From NCBI GenBank assembly GCA_024195585.1, contig SWBL01000279.1, positions 1 to 64,000 of the forward strand: 64,000 nt of DNA, in the 5' to 3' direction. The notes under the pieces were generated by a model. It was not told the origin of the DNA. It saw only the letters and a list, made by a program, of their open reading frames with translations, and did not search any database. This DNA is from Aureobasidium sp. EXF-3400 (taxonomy: Eukaryota > Ascomycota > Dothideomycetes > Dothideales > Saccotheciaceae). The position numbers and the translations under genes were made by a program. Of the stretch, positions 23,801 to 34,107 are shown piece after piece. The first letter of the stretch is position 1. Each line of letters opens with the position of its first letter.

Positions 23801-24775
23801 TTACTCCCGCTCGGGCTGGAGCGTCCCGTGTTGCCTCTTTCTGTGTCATCGAGATGAACAAAGGAGATGATGACTATCAACCCCTGATTCGACTCGACCG
23901 AGAACATCAAAGGTACGTAAACGTTGCTCTAATCCTCCGGTACGGTTAATATCATTTCACTTACTGTTCATCTCTTACAGACACTCAGCGACTGGCATGC
24001 CGAGATAGCGAGCAAGACTCGTGAAGTGGTTGTTCTTTGGTAGACTAGTCGGCTGGACGCCGCTAGCCAAACCTACCTCGCGCTCGTGTGTCTCATGGCA
24101 CGAGCGTCAAGATTAATCAGGATGAACGATGGCGGGATGGTCACACAGATGAGCACACATATGCGAAACAAAGATTGGAAACTGACCCTCTTCATGTGTT
24201 AGGGATACGACGCTGGTCATCCGGACATCGATCTTCTACGCCTCAGACGCTTTACAGTCGGTACCAAGTTGACTGACGCTGAGGTCCTCGACGCGCAAGT
24301 TTTGCGCCGAATTGCGGATCTGTTCTCGGCGTTGCACCCGTTTGTAAGTTTGTTCCTGTTTTCCTGCCCTCTCATGAAATCTTCATACAGTAAAGGGCGT
24401 GACTTCAACCATGGTACTCGACATGCACCATCTCTCGACGATACGACGATAGGGGCTGAACGGACCTTTTTATGGTTGCGAGTCATCATCCACAAAGTGC
24501 CAACTGTCCGGGCCGCGGTACGGTGCGCGGTCTGTTTCGGTCTTCGGCGCAAGCCCGTGGAAACCTTCTTTGCCAATACCCCTACTAGCTAACCATGGAT
24601 GGAAAAGTGATGGCTGATATTTGTTTATTTCCAGATCGCTTGTTTGAACCGCATAGTTCTTCCCGATCCCGGAGAGGAGGAGGGTGACGATGAGGATGAT
24701 GAAGACGATGATGAGGACGGAGAGGCCGAGGATGAACAGGACGGGGAGTCCGGGACAGAAGCCTCTGATGCTTAG
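20821..24775 (+). CDS. DUF2461 (TIGR02453) family protein in eight exons with long introns
   Basis: The predicted product is 412 residues with a DUF2461 domain, a family of unknown function found in bacteria and fungi. Exons are 20821-21319, 21768-21883, 21943-21996, 22103-22122, 22192-22262, 23181-23377, 24203-24343 and 24635-24775. The first 140 residues are charged and disordered. Domain text includes HPNTMLFLEDLKANNDREWLK, then MYDADYRSSLKDWNSF, VFRIYRDIRFSKDPTPYK, the YFSAAWSRTGRKGPYAAYY segment, GGGYWSPD and GYDAGHPDIDLLRLRRFTVG. The tail is an acidic Glu/Asp run. Every junction is GT..AG and in phase, so the gene looks intact. Introns are 448, 59, 106, 69, 918, 825 and 291 nt, far above the 50-60 nt seen elsewhere. 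Exon 4 is only 20 nt. Confidence 0.85.
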
Positions 24776-27700
24776 GTATGAGACTGCGATGCTGATGCAT
24801 TGCTAGGTGTATGACATGTTTAGAGCAGAATCCAGAGGGATGCCGTTGCAACGGGTAAAAGGTTACAGCACGCATGTAAATCATCTCGATCACTTTGGCA
24901 AGCAGCGGTCAACAAATCGACGACTGCCACGAAATGTATCATTTTTTCCAATAATCGCTGCGTGATATTCTGTTTTCATCTACTCGCATTCTGCAGCACT
25001 TGTCGTCTGTGACAGGTCGACGTTGGAATTTGAAAAAGAATATGCCAGCGCATCAAGGCTTCGCATAACTTATGATTGGTCTCTTGCCTGCTTTAGGGCG
25101 TGCATTTTGCATTGGCAGGCCGCATGAGATTTCAGTCAGGTGATTGCACCATGCGCCTTTCGGCCTAGAGCTCCCACGGTACATATGCGCGCTGGGCCAC
25201 CCTTTCATGTTGGCTTTCGGTCTGTGCTACCCATGTCCGGGTGTGGTTCATGATGGAGCAGGGCAGATGGTTGGGTAAGAGGCAGGGCAGGACGGCAGAA
25301 CCTGTATGATGTTTGACGACCGATTGATGAAATACTGCAGCATACTCTCAAGTCTGGGCAGGGAATGCTGGGCTGCAGGATGGTGGCTGTTGTAGCATCG
25401 AGCTTGCGCGGCAAAGCTCTGTTCAGTGTTACGAATATTTTTCGTGATCGCTCTGTGGAGTGCTTTTTGTCATTGACCGATTTTGGGGACGATCAAGGTT
25501 GAACGGACGGTCCATTTTTTCGACCCGCACCGCTTCCATGCGCACCGTACCTTATGTTTGGTGGTCGTTCATCTGCGAGGCTTGCGCGTGGGCGTGGCAG
25601 AGAGCGAGCTTCTCGAAACACACTGACTGAGATCGGGCTGCGCGGGAGGCCACGGACGGGTCAACGCTGCCGACAGATTACAGGTCTCTGTTAGATCGCG
25701 ATGTCTTTGCCCTGTGTTTGTGTTTCATTTTAGAGAGACAAAACACATCGTCCAATGTTTCTCGTTTAGTCTGGTTTTGTCCAACGTCGGAACGGACCGC
25801 TGTCGGCAGGAGGGGTAGGCCTGACGAGGGGTGATGCACACAAGCCGCAAATGACTGCATCGCAAAACAAGCGACACTCAGGGATTGCAAGCTGACATGC
25901 TGGTCGGCTCTCTCTTTTAGGGGGCATCTTGCGAGCCAATGTGGCATCTTTAGAGATATTCCCATGTTCTTACCGGACCTCTATATAGCGGTCTTGCATA
26001 GACTATCGCAAAACCGCATGACAGCCAATGTAGCTGCGTTGCAAGCAAAGTAGGTGTGCATCTAACTAAGTTTTGTGGTCATGCAGACTCCATCTTTGTC
26101 GCGAAGATGCATCTACCGGGCCGCCACTCCACATGCTGTGCGCTGTACGGCATGTAAGCTACAGTCTGAACGTAAGGGGACAAACGAAGGATGAAAATGT
26201 GATGTGATTCCAGATGCCATGCATTTGCGCTTCGTCCCGGGCCTTTTCTCCAACTGAAACCTTGTGCGGACCCCATTGCATACCGCTTCGTCTTGATGGA
26301 TGATAGATCGGAAAATGTCGTCTCGATTTGGCGATGTAGCGAAGGCAGCAACAATTGAAATAGAGAGCGTTGGAATCGTGTCTTCCATATCCCTTCAATC
26401 GTCTTCTGCTGACCTCCGAAAACCTATGACGTTCTGCTCCATGCAAGCAAGACAGTGGCCAGACAACTCCTTTACTGTGATTCCAATTGAGCGAGACCTG
26501 CCCAAATAGGACGAGAACAACCTCGGCGAGGCAAACGTCGAATTACCGGACACCGAACTTGAGCGATCAAGCGCACCCTTGAGTCTCACTCTGGATTGCA
26601 GTCGTTGCAACGGTGGGATCTTGAACATCCACCTAGCCGTAAGTTGCCTTCCCCAAAGTCAATATCCTCGGCGCGCCGCATGAGCCAGCGGGTGGACGGT
26701 TTGGACTAAGGTAAGTGTCCCGTACCGCACGTGTCTGTCTAAGACATGGCCGACTTCTGTCTCTCCGTAATCAGTCGACGAGGCGCAAACTGACTCGAAG
26801 GGGCGCGGGCAAGGGATGAGGTGATGATCTGATGCAGTGATCACTGGAAAGCAAACAAATTGCGAAAGTCCACCGGTCAAGCGAAACGACAGGCTAATGG
26901 AGTGACAGTGACAAGCCGACGGCCGCAACAAGAGTGACTCGCTGAAGCGGTCAGCAGGAAATCCGAAAGATCGACTCTAAGCGCGTCAAACAGACGCGCG
27001 CACACGCCGGAGCCGCTGGCGGGCAGATTTTGGCGAGGCTTGCACCGTCACAAACGGCGAACGGAGGCTTCACCCTAAGTGCAGATCATTGCATCCTTCG
27101 AGATCCGCCTTGGTCAGAGAGTTCATGCTGTCGCGTGGCAAGCCGAGGGTCAGGCCTGCAGAAGCACTTGGACCAGGCGAAGCAAGTTGCTGATTTAGCG
27201 CTCCTACAGGACGACGACGACGACGAGACCGAAGTCGCTTTCAAGCTAGGGAGCAGCTTAGTAGCAGCGATCAAGGCCCCTACCGTGACACGTCCAAATC
27301 TCGCTTTGCCCTGCCCTGCCGGTAGTATTTGTCTTCTGACCGCCTGCGCGCCCAAGTGGAGTCTACCAACAAACAACGTTTCGATCACGGCACGGCTCTC
27401 TGCGCACCGCAACAGACAGGCCAGCGTCCGCAAAGCTAAAGCTCGCTCTGCTCCGACACGGCGTGGCTCTGCCTTCACCCGCGCGCGCGCCGTGATCGAC
27501 AGGATTGTTTATTGCGTACAAATTTGTTTGCGCTAGAGCCGCGCATGCCCTCATCTTTGTGAGATTGGGGCGTTTAGCGAAGCAGCAGAAGCGGAGCGGC
27601 TGCATAGACTGTCCGTCGCTGCTCATATCGACACTTTAAGGCTCGGTCGCCGGAGCGCAGGGTGGCCAGATAGTGTGACTTTTTCGAAGGAGTGTCGCAA

Positions 27701-28333
27701 AAAACGCTCGGACTGCTAACAGAATATTGGATTCTCAAAAAGCATCCACAAACTCACGGACACACTACCCGTCCGCGTTTCTCGCTAACCACAGAGGCGC
27801 CCCGGGCCTATCCATGATCCCGTCTGAGACCCGTAACGCCCTCAACCAACCAAACGAAACCGCTTCGACAGCCGGTCGCCATTCGCACCTGAAATAGCGG
27901 CAGGAACCCCACCATCTGTTCCTTGGACATTTCCGTGCCTGTGTGTCGGATTCACATCGTTTCTTTCTACCGCTCTTCTGCCGCCCCTAGAAGCGCGCTT
28001 GAGGTCATTTGGTCCGGTTTCTTGTACAAGACAGGCTGCACACCCGCACCCGCGACATCTTCCAGCTGCTGCGCGCAAGACTTGCAACTTCTCCTACAAA
28101 AGATTTCTTACCGTCAGGTTTCTGCTGCAGCTGTCACCCGACGCCGCTGTCTTGCTTTGAGTACCGTCGATCCTGCAGCTCGCCTGCGGCCCGCGCCTCC
28201 CTTGTGCAACTACGACGCAGCTGCCACATCCCACATCCCACGCCAGCCGACGTGCATACTCGGCTACTGCTGTTCGACAAATCTCATCAGAGCGCATTAG
28301 TCGCTCCCCTCTCCCGCCTATATTTATTTTGAC
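24776..28333. other. 3.6 kb gene-free region upstream of a Zn2Cys6 regulator
   Basis: I can support no gene here. Frames of 168 codons (27030-27536, plus) and 130 codons (27086-27478, minus) overlap each other in a GC-rich stretch and have no recognisable domain. The last 400 bases look like a pyrimidine-rich 5' leader containing upstream ATGs, for example one at 27922. Long upstream regions are common for fungal transcription factor genes. Confidence 0.5.
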
Positions 28334-29952
28334 ATGTACCCAAACCCCGGACCTCCTGCTGCTTGGACGCCAAATACCAATGGTCAGCCACCGCAGCAGC
28401 AACAACAACATCACCCTCAACATCCCCAACACCCTCAGCAATCTCATCAACAACACCCTCACCAACAGCAGCAACATCAACAACCCTTGCAGCACCAGCA
28501 ACCCCCTCCCCCTCCACCATCTACCTCTGCCCCTCCACAACATCAGCAGCAGTGGGCGCAACCACCTCCAACGCATCCCAACGCCCAGTACCCCCAACAG
28601 CGTCATCCCACTCAGGTATGTCGAGTCGCACGAGCAAACACTCTCGCGTGACACTAATTCGTCTCCTTATCAGATTCCTCCCATCAGTCAGGCCTTGCCT
28701 CAAGGAGGACCTCCAAACATGACCACTCTTCAACCTTCTCACCCGGATCACTACCGCTCGCTGCCACCGCCTCCAATGTATGGTCATGCTCCGCCAGGTC
28801 ACTACCAGCAACCTCTACCTTATCCTCCTCAACCTGCACCCCGCCAAAGAACAGCTATTGCCTGTCGCTACTGCCGGCGCAGAAAGGTACGTGATTGTCA
28901 ATTGAACTCGACAGTACTCTCCTAACATAGACTAGATTCGATGCTCTGGATTTGATCAGTCCGAGGATGGTCGTTGCACCAACTGCCAGCGTTTCTCACA
29001 GGAGTGTGTCTTCACACCCGTGTCGGCACAGTCGCAGGCGTTCGTCCCGGCGCATACCGTCTGGAGACAGCAGGGTTCGCAGCCACAGCAACTTTACGGA
29101 GCCTATGGTCAGCCTCTTCCCCCTCAACAACATCGCGATCCTTACCCTCCACCGCAACACCCCTACCCTCCGCAGGGTTACCCTCCTCAGGGCCCACCAG
29201 TCTATGCTATGCCCCCAGGTCACATGCAACAAGGACCTCCCCCTGGTCATGTCGCACCTCCGCAGCCCACTGGAACACCAAACCCTGGTCAAGAAGCTGG
29301 TCGCAAGCGTCCTAACGAGGAGCCGCACACGCCGACTCTTCCTCCACCAAACCCTGCTCAAGCCGCTCAGCTTCCTCAACAAGGTCCTCCTCCACCTCAC
29401 GCCCAGCCTCAATACACTTACCCTGATCCCTCTGTCATGACTCCTGCTGCTGGCTCTCCTGCTTCTTCCAACAATTCGTTCCAATCTGCGCAACCCCATG
29501 CTCAGCCATACTTTGCGCCTCAACCTGCACGCAGACCATCGCCACAACAACCTCAACACTCGTACGAGCAGCCTCGTCCTTCTCATTCTCCACACACTCA
29601 TGCCGCGACTGTTCCTCCGGCTGGCTACAACCCAGCTGTGACGTCTCACCCTGATACGAAGCCTGTTCCTTCAAACACCGACCGTTCGAGCCCTACCAAT
29701 GCCGCTAGAGGTGTGCGCATCAATGAGCTAGTCGGTCCCAGTGGTCAGCCTCAATCTCAGTCTCAGCAAAACCACACTCAGGCACCATCGCACCCCCCAC
29801 CCTCAACCGCTGCTCATTCTCAGCAGCCCCAGCAAGCTCCTGGTGCTCCTCAAACAGCATCTCAGCAGGCGCAGAACCAAGCCAACTCTGAGGGTGGCAG
29901 AAGCCAAGCTGACAACAACATGCTGAGCAAGCTCAACAACCCGCGCATGTAG
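28334..29952 (+). CDS. Zn2Cys6 transcription factor with Gln/Pro-rich flanks
   Basis: The 503-residue product is a fungal zinc-cluster DNA-binding protein. Exons are 28334-28615, 28674-28886 and 28936-29952, with introns of 58 and 49 nt. The six cysteines fall at about residues 158, 161, 168, 179, 182 and 189, spaced C-x2-C-x6-C-x10-C-x2-C-x6-C. The intron splits the cluster between its third Lys and first Ile. The zinc cluster sits in mid-protein instead of at the N-terminus. It is preceded by a Pro/Gln/His-rich region encoded by CAR and CCN runs and followed by more than 300 low-complexity residues. No fungal-specific middle homology region is visible, so the activating part may be the Gln/Pro tracts. 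The target genes are unknown. Confidence 0.88.
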
Positions 29953-30670
29953 GAATGCCATATCTTCCACACGTCCGGCTGTACATGCACTCATGGCATC
30001 GTTTCTGATGTCGAAAAATCCTCTGACGAGTCGGTCAATTCCACCCCTGTGTGGTCTGATGAAGATTTAATGCGAAAGTTGCTGGATCGCTTTTGCTCAG
30101 AATGATAAACGTGTTTCTGTTATTGTTTTCCTTGTTCTTTCTTCTCTTTCTTCGCTTCTGTTATTCTCACCATGCTATGGTTGCGTTTCGAGGGAAGGCA
30201 TGGTTTATGCTACTTTGCTGGAACGGTTGCTAGACTCAAAAAGGCATTAATGTTTTCTTGCTGGCAGGAGTGTTCTGATAGCGTTTACCTCATGCATTGG
30301 GAGGTTGGTCTTTAATTACCATTGGACGGCACTGCTTGGTCAGTACCTATTTTGAGATAGTCGATAGCTTTGACTCTATAGAAGAGTCAAAATCTTTTGA
30401 ATGTCATCGGTTCGCAACACGATTGTCTTTCTCAACATTCATATTCTGTCTTCAATATTATTGTCTTCATAAACTGAGATGTGTCAAATGATAGCAGAAC
30501 TATCTTCGAAGATGGTCTATTTCAAAGTGTTCTTCACATGGAAACTGCAGACGGTGACGATGATGACGACGCCAAGAACAGACACCGCGCTCAACTTCTT
30601 CGACACCTCATGACTTTTGTGTCTTGACAACCAACCAAGAGAGAAACACGTCGGATCCGGGATTAGAATC
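29953..30670. other. intergenic, two plus-strand genes
   Basis: About 720 bases hold the 3' UTR of the zinc-cluster gene and the promoter of the next gene. A T-rich, CTT-rich stretch lies at 30120-30165. I see no gene. Confidence 0.5.
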
Positions 30671-32338
30671 ATGACTGAAGCATTAGTGAGGTGGGCAGTG
30701 CCTCAAATCTCACGTCTGTTACCATTGGATGAGGACTCGCTCAAGCAAATCATTACATACCACGACACGCTACCCAGAGATGTAGCAGCAGAACAACTTG
30801 GAGGTCTGTTGGGTGATTCGCCACAAGCTCTGGAGTTTATTGCTTCGTTTAATTCACGTCGTCAAACACCACCTTCAGAAGCTCGTCCAGCGCCTGCTGC
30901 CTCTTCAGCTCAGGATGAGGGCGTACCAAAAAGACAACCTAAGCAGCCAAAGAAGAAGGCGAATATTCATAATCTGCCAGCACGACAGGTCCAGGATCTT
31001 GGAGGTGGTTCTGTTGCGTATAAGAAGCAGGATGAAGGCGACTATATGGCTGGATCTTCGAGAAAGAAGCCGCAAGCGTCTCTGTCGAACACGCTGGCTT
31101 TGCAGGAGACGCCTGAAGCTAGACAACTTCCGGTTCGCACTGCTGGAGGTATGTCTCGCGGATCCAAGGCACCTCCCTCGGCCTCTGGACCTTTGATCTC
31201 GGATGTGCTTCCGCCACCATCACAATCATCTACTCCTCGCACTGCATCTCCTGCGCCGTCCAAGACAAAGGTCAACATAACTGGAGGTACGAACATGCAC
31301 GGAGCTAGCAAGACTCTTTCGGATCTCGACTCTGCCATCCGGTCATTAGAGTTGCAGACCAATCCAACGCTAGCTTCCAATTCACAATCGGCAGCGGATC
31401 TTGCAAAGCGTAGATGTAACTGCATGGCTACCCGCCATCCTTTACTGACTATTGCGCCAAACTGTCTGAACTGCGGAAAAATTGTTTGTGTCAAGGAGGG
31501 TCTGGGGCCATGTACATTCTGTGAAACCCCTCTCCTCTCATCCTCAGAAATCGCAAGCATGGTTCGCGTACTCAAGGACGAGCGCGGCAAAGAACGTCAA
31601 AACGCCAACAACGCCTCACACAAACGCGCCGAAGTCAGCCAAAAACCTCGCGCCTTTACTGGTCGCGACTTCCTCTCTTCCTCCGCTGCAGCATCCACAA
31701 CAGCATCACCGCTTTCTTCTGCGCCTCCCTCTGAAGACGAAGGTGATGTTGCAGTTAGCAAAGCCAAAGAGCACAGAGACAAACTTCTCGCTTTCCAAGC
31801 CAACAATGCAAAACGTACGCGCATTCACGACGAAGCTGCAGACTTTGATGTGCCTACTTCTGGAACAAACATGTGGGCGTCACCCACGGAGCGCGCTACA
31901 GAACTCAAGCGCCAGCAAAAGATTATGCGTGAGCTGGAGTGGAACGCACGACCTGAATACGAGAAACGCCGTATGGTAGCCAGTATCGATGTTGTGGGCG
32001 GCAAAATCGTTAAGCGCATGGCTGAGGTTGAGAGACCTGCTAGTGATGCGGAAGAAGAGGTTGATGAGGAAGATACTACGCCAGTTAGACGAGATGATAA
32101 TGCTGGATCGGGAGCTTTCAGCAATAATCCTCTTATGGGTGCGCTTATTAGACCTACGGCAAGAGCGGAGAAGGGAAAAGCTAAGGGACAGGAGGGAAGT
32201 GAGGGGAGGAAGAGTGCTTGGAGGAGGGTGCAGGATGATAACGATGACAATGAGGCATGGATCTTGGATGGAGGTGCTTATGGTGGTAGAGTTGAAGGCA
32301 GGAGACTTGGTGAGGAGGAGCATGCTGTTGGCTCATAG
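30671..32338 (+). CDS. RQT4: TRIP4/ASC-1-like C2HC5 zinc-finger protein (Rqt4-like)
   Basis: The 555-residue, intronless product carries the C2HC5 zinc finger of activating signal cointegrator 1. It starts at Cys249 and reads CNC, then H, CLNCGKIVC and CTFC over about residues 249-285. In yeast the homologue Rqt4 is a subunit of the RQC-trigger complex that splits collided ribosomes; in animals TRIP4 is part of the ASC complex. Residues 1-60 (LPLDEDSLKQIITYHDTLP and following) form a small helical domain resembling a ubiquitin-binding CUE fold, which fits recognition of ubiquitylated ribosomes. The remainder is charged and disordered. The start at ATG 30671 was chosen because the open frame upstream lacks an ATG. 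The function is transferred from homologues, not shown by this sequence. Confidence 0.82.
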   Translation: MTEALVRWAVPQISRLLPLDEDSLKQIITYHDTLPRDVAAEQLGGLLGDSPQALEFIASFNSRRQTPPSEARPAPAASSAQDEGVPKRQPKQPKKKANIHNLPARQVQDLGGGSVAYKKQDEGDYMAGSSRKKPQASLSNTLALQETPEARQLPVRTAGGMSRGSKAPPSASGPLISDVLPPPSQSSTPRTASPAPSKTKVNITGGTNMHGASKTLSDLDSAIRSLELQTNPTLASNSQSAADLAKRRCNCMATRHPLLTIAPNCLNCGKIVCVKEGLGPCTFCETPLLSSSEIASMVRVLKDERGKERQNANNASHKRAEVSQKPRAFTGRDFLSSSAAASTTASPLSSAPPSEDEGDVAVSKAKEHRDKLLAFQANNAKRTRIHDEAADFDVPTSGTNMWASPTERATELKRQQKIMRELEWNARPEYEKRRMVASIDVVGGKIVKRMAEVERPASDAEEEVDEEDTTPVRRDDNAGSGAFSNNPLMGALIRPTARAEKGKAKGQEGSEGRKSAWRRVQDDNDDNEAWILDGGAYGGRVEGRRLGEEEHAVGS

Positions 32339-33133
32339 TCTGGCCACTGAACTTAGACACCTCTGGTTCTTTTTCGTATGGGTGCAAAACTCAACCAGAC
32401 CTGTCTTTCGCGAGAGCTAAGTTTTCATGTTTCATGCCTCTCCATAGGTCTCTCAGTGTGCCAACTGTGATATTCGAGTTTTCCTGGGTTTCCTCATCGT
32501 GCACATCCACTTCGAAACTGCCAATTTAGGCCAGGGTCATACCCCTCAACAACATTTTCGAAGAGTTACGGCTCTATCACTGCAAGCTACTATTGCTAGA
32601 CTGTCCCAGTGTACAAGTAAATATGTCCGATACATACACATGATCATTGGTACTTATTATTAGCAAAAACATATTCATATAAGCGATCATGCACAATCTG
32701 ATTCTGGTGCAAGTGTTTCAAGCCCAAGGCATATCATCCAGCTCAACTTTCGACCGATCACATTTGTCACCCACTCACCTTTGTATTTATCGATTTTGGT
32801 TGTATTTAAGAGATCCGACGAGTTTTTCATGCTTGGGATTTGGGTCTCACTTAACTTTGCAGACTTCAGGAGCTTGTTGTCATCACTTTTATGTACTGTA
32901 GAGCGGTCGTGTGGCTTGTGTCACAGCGAAATCTCTTCGAGTCTTGGCTCTTGCGTACTCGGTGAAGCCTCGATTTGCCTCGAGACTCGAAATATTGTTC
33001 CCACCTTTCAACAATCAAAGTGCAACGTGAGCAGTCGCCATGATTAAATGTGGTGTCGCACGTGGCTGCTCTGACGTCCCTGGGATATATTGTTAAAAAA
33101 CCGACGCCAATTCATCAAAGCAATTCCTCAAAA
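32339..33133. other. intergenic before tRNA-Gly
   Basis: About 795 bases with T-rich tracts and no gene I can support. Just before the tRNA, a 13-14 base near-repeat occurs twice in tandem (33108-33120 and 33121-33134). Confidence 0.5.
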
Positions 33134-33204
33134 GAATTGTTGGTGTAGTGGTAACATACTAGCCTTCCAAGCTTGTGCCACGGGTTCGATTCCCGTACAA
33201 TTCA
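33134..33204 (+). tRNA. tRNA-Gly (anticodon TCC)
   Basis: This 71-base tRNA gene has no intron. The acceptor stem GAATTGT pairs perfectly with ACAATTC and is followed by an encoded discriminator A. The D-arm (GTGT/ACAT around AGTGGTA), the anticodon loop CTTCCAA and the T-arm ACGGG-TTCGATT-CCCGT are all present. The loop reads anticodon TCC, so the tRNA should decode GGA and GGG. It resembles yeast tRNA-Gly(UCC) in its anticodon loop and T-arm. The anticodon stem CTAGC/GCTTG has one U-U mismatch, which may mark a slightly divergent copy. Confidence 0.9.
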
Positions 33205-33208
33205 GTCC

Positions 33209-33213
33209 TTTTT
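33209..33213 (+). terminator. RNA polymerase III terminator
   Basis: A run of five T residues starts four bases after the discriminator base of tRNA-Gly, which is the usual RNA polymerase III stop signal. Confidence 0.8.
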
Positions 33214-34107
33214 GCCATTTTTGAGCTCTACTCGACGAGGTGGATTTAATTCCGTGCTTAGATCTTTTTTTCATCGAGGTTTGGATAAGTTACACTTAGG
33301 CTTCAGAGGCTTCACTCGGGTGCCAGATACTCGAGATACCCTATGCGAGTGTTGACTGAAGGTCGAGCTAGGGTGCGTGTTGGCTACTTTGGTGAACAGA
33401 GTATGCTCTCAAGTGGTCCGGGAGTGGAGAGGACGCAGAGGCTGGGGATGCGGAGCACTCGGAGAATTTGGAGGACTCGGAGCACCAGCCATCGCCTGGA
33501 AGTGTGTTCAACTTTCTTTTGAGAGATCAATGAATACAGTTCTTCACTGCTATCTAGCTATACACACACAGAAATTCCCGACTCCTGGCCTCGACAATCA
33601 TTCGATTTGACAATCTTTTTGGTATTATCTCTTTGCACTCTACAAACATGACCTGTAGTCTTCTTGCTTCCCAATTGTTCACAAATTTTGATTATTTGAG
33701 GCAAAGGAATATGATCAATAGTCTAGTGAAGTGTTGAATAACTTCCATCCTGGTCTCCGTGTCCACAAAGTCAAAGCAGCAAAGCTTGCGAGATAGAAGC
33801 AGATGTGAAAGTCAGGAAAGTGCCACCCTTCGAAAGTCCCAGAGCGTGATTGCAGCAGATGAGATGATTCGAAGTTGTACAAAAGCAATAATCATCAGAT
33901 GGCGTAAAACAGTAAAGCTATCTCGGACCAGCAATAAAACAGCAAAATCTCCAGCAAAGTATAGCAGACCCACCTCCTCGACACATTTCTCTCCCAGCCA
34001 GCATTTCTAGCAATACCACATCTCTTCATCTCGTCCCGTGTCAACCACTTCCTGCCTCTCTCATCTCAACCACCCTCGTACTTCGAGAAACAGAAAGAAC
34101 ACACAAA
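33214..34107. other. intergenic after tRNA
   Basis: About 890 bases with short GGAGNACTCGGAG-like direct repeats near 33450-33485. No gene is visible. The right part should be the 3' UTR of rec8. Confidence 0.5.

Noticed and set aside
27030..27536. 168-codon frame in the 24.8-28.3 kb region
   Set aside because: It is overlapped by a 130-codon minus-strand frame in GC-rich sequence, and neither resembles a protein family.
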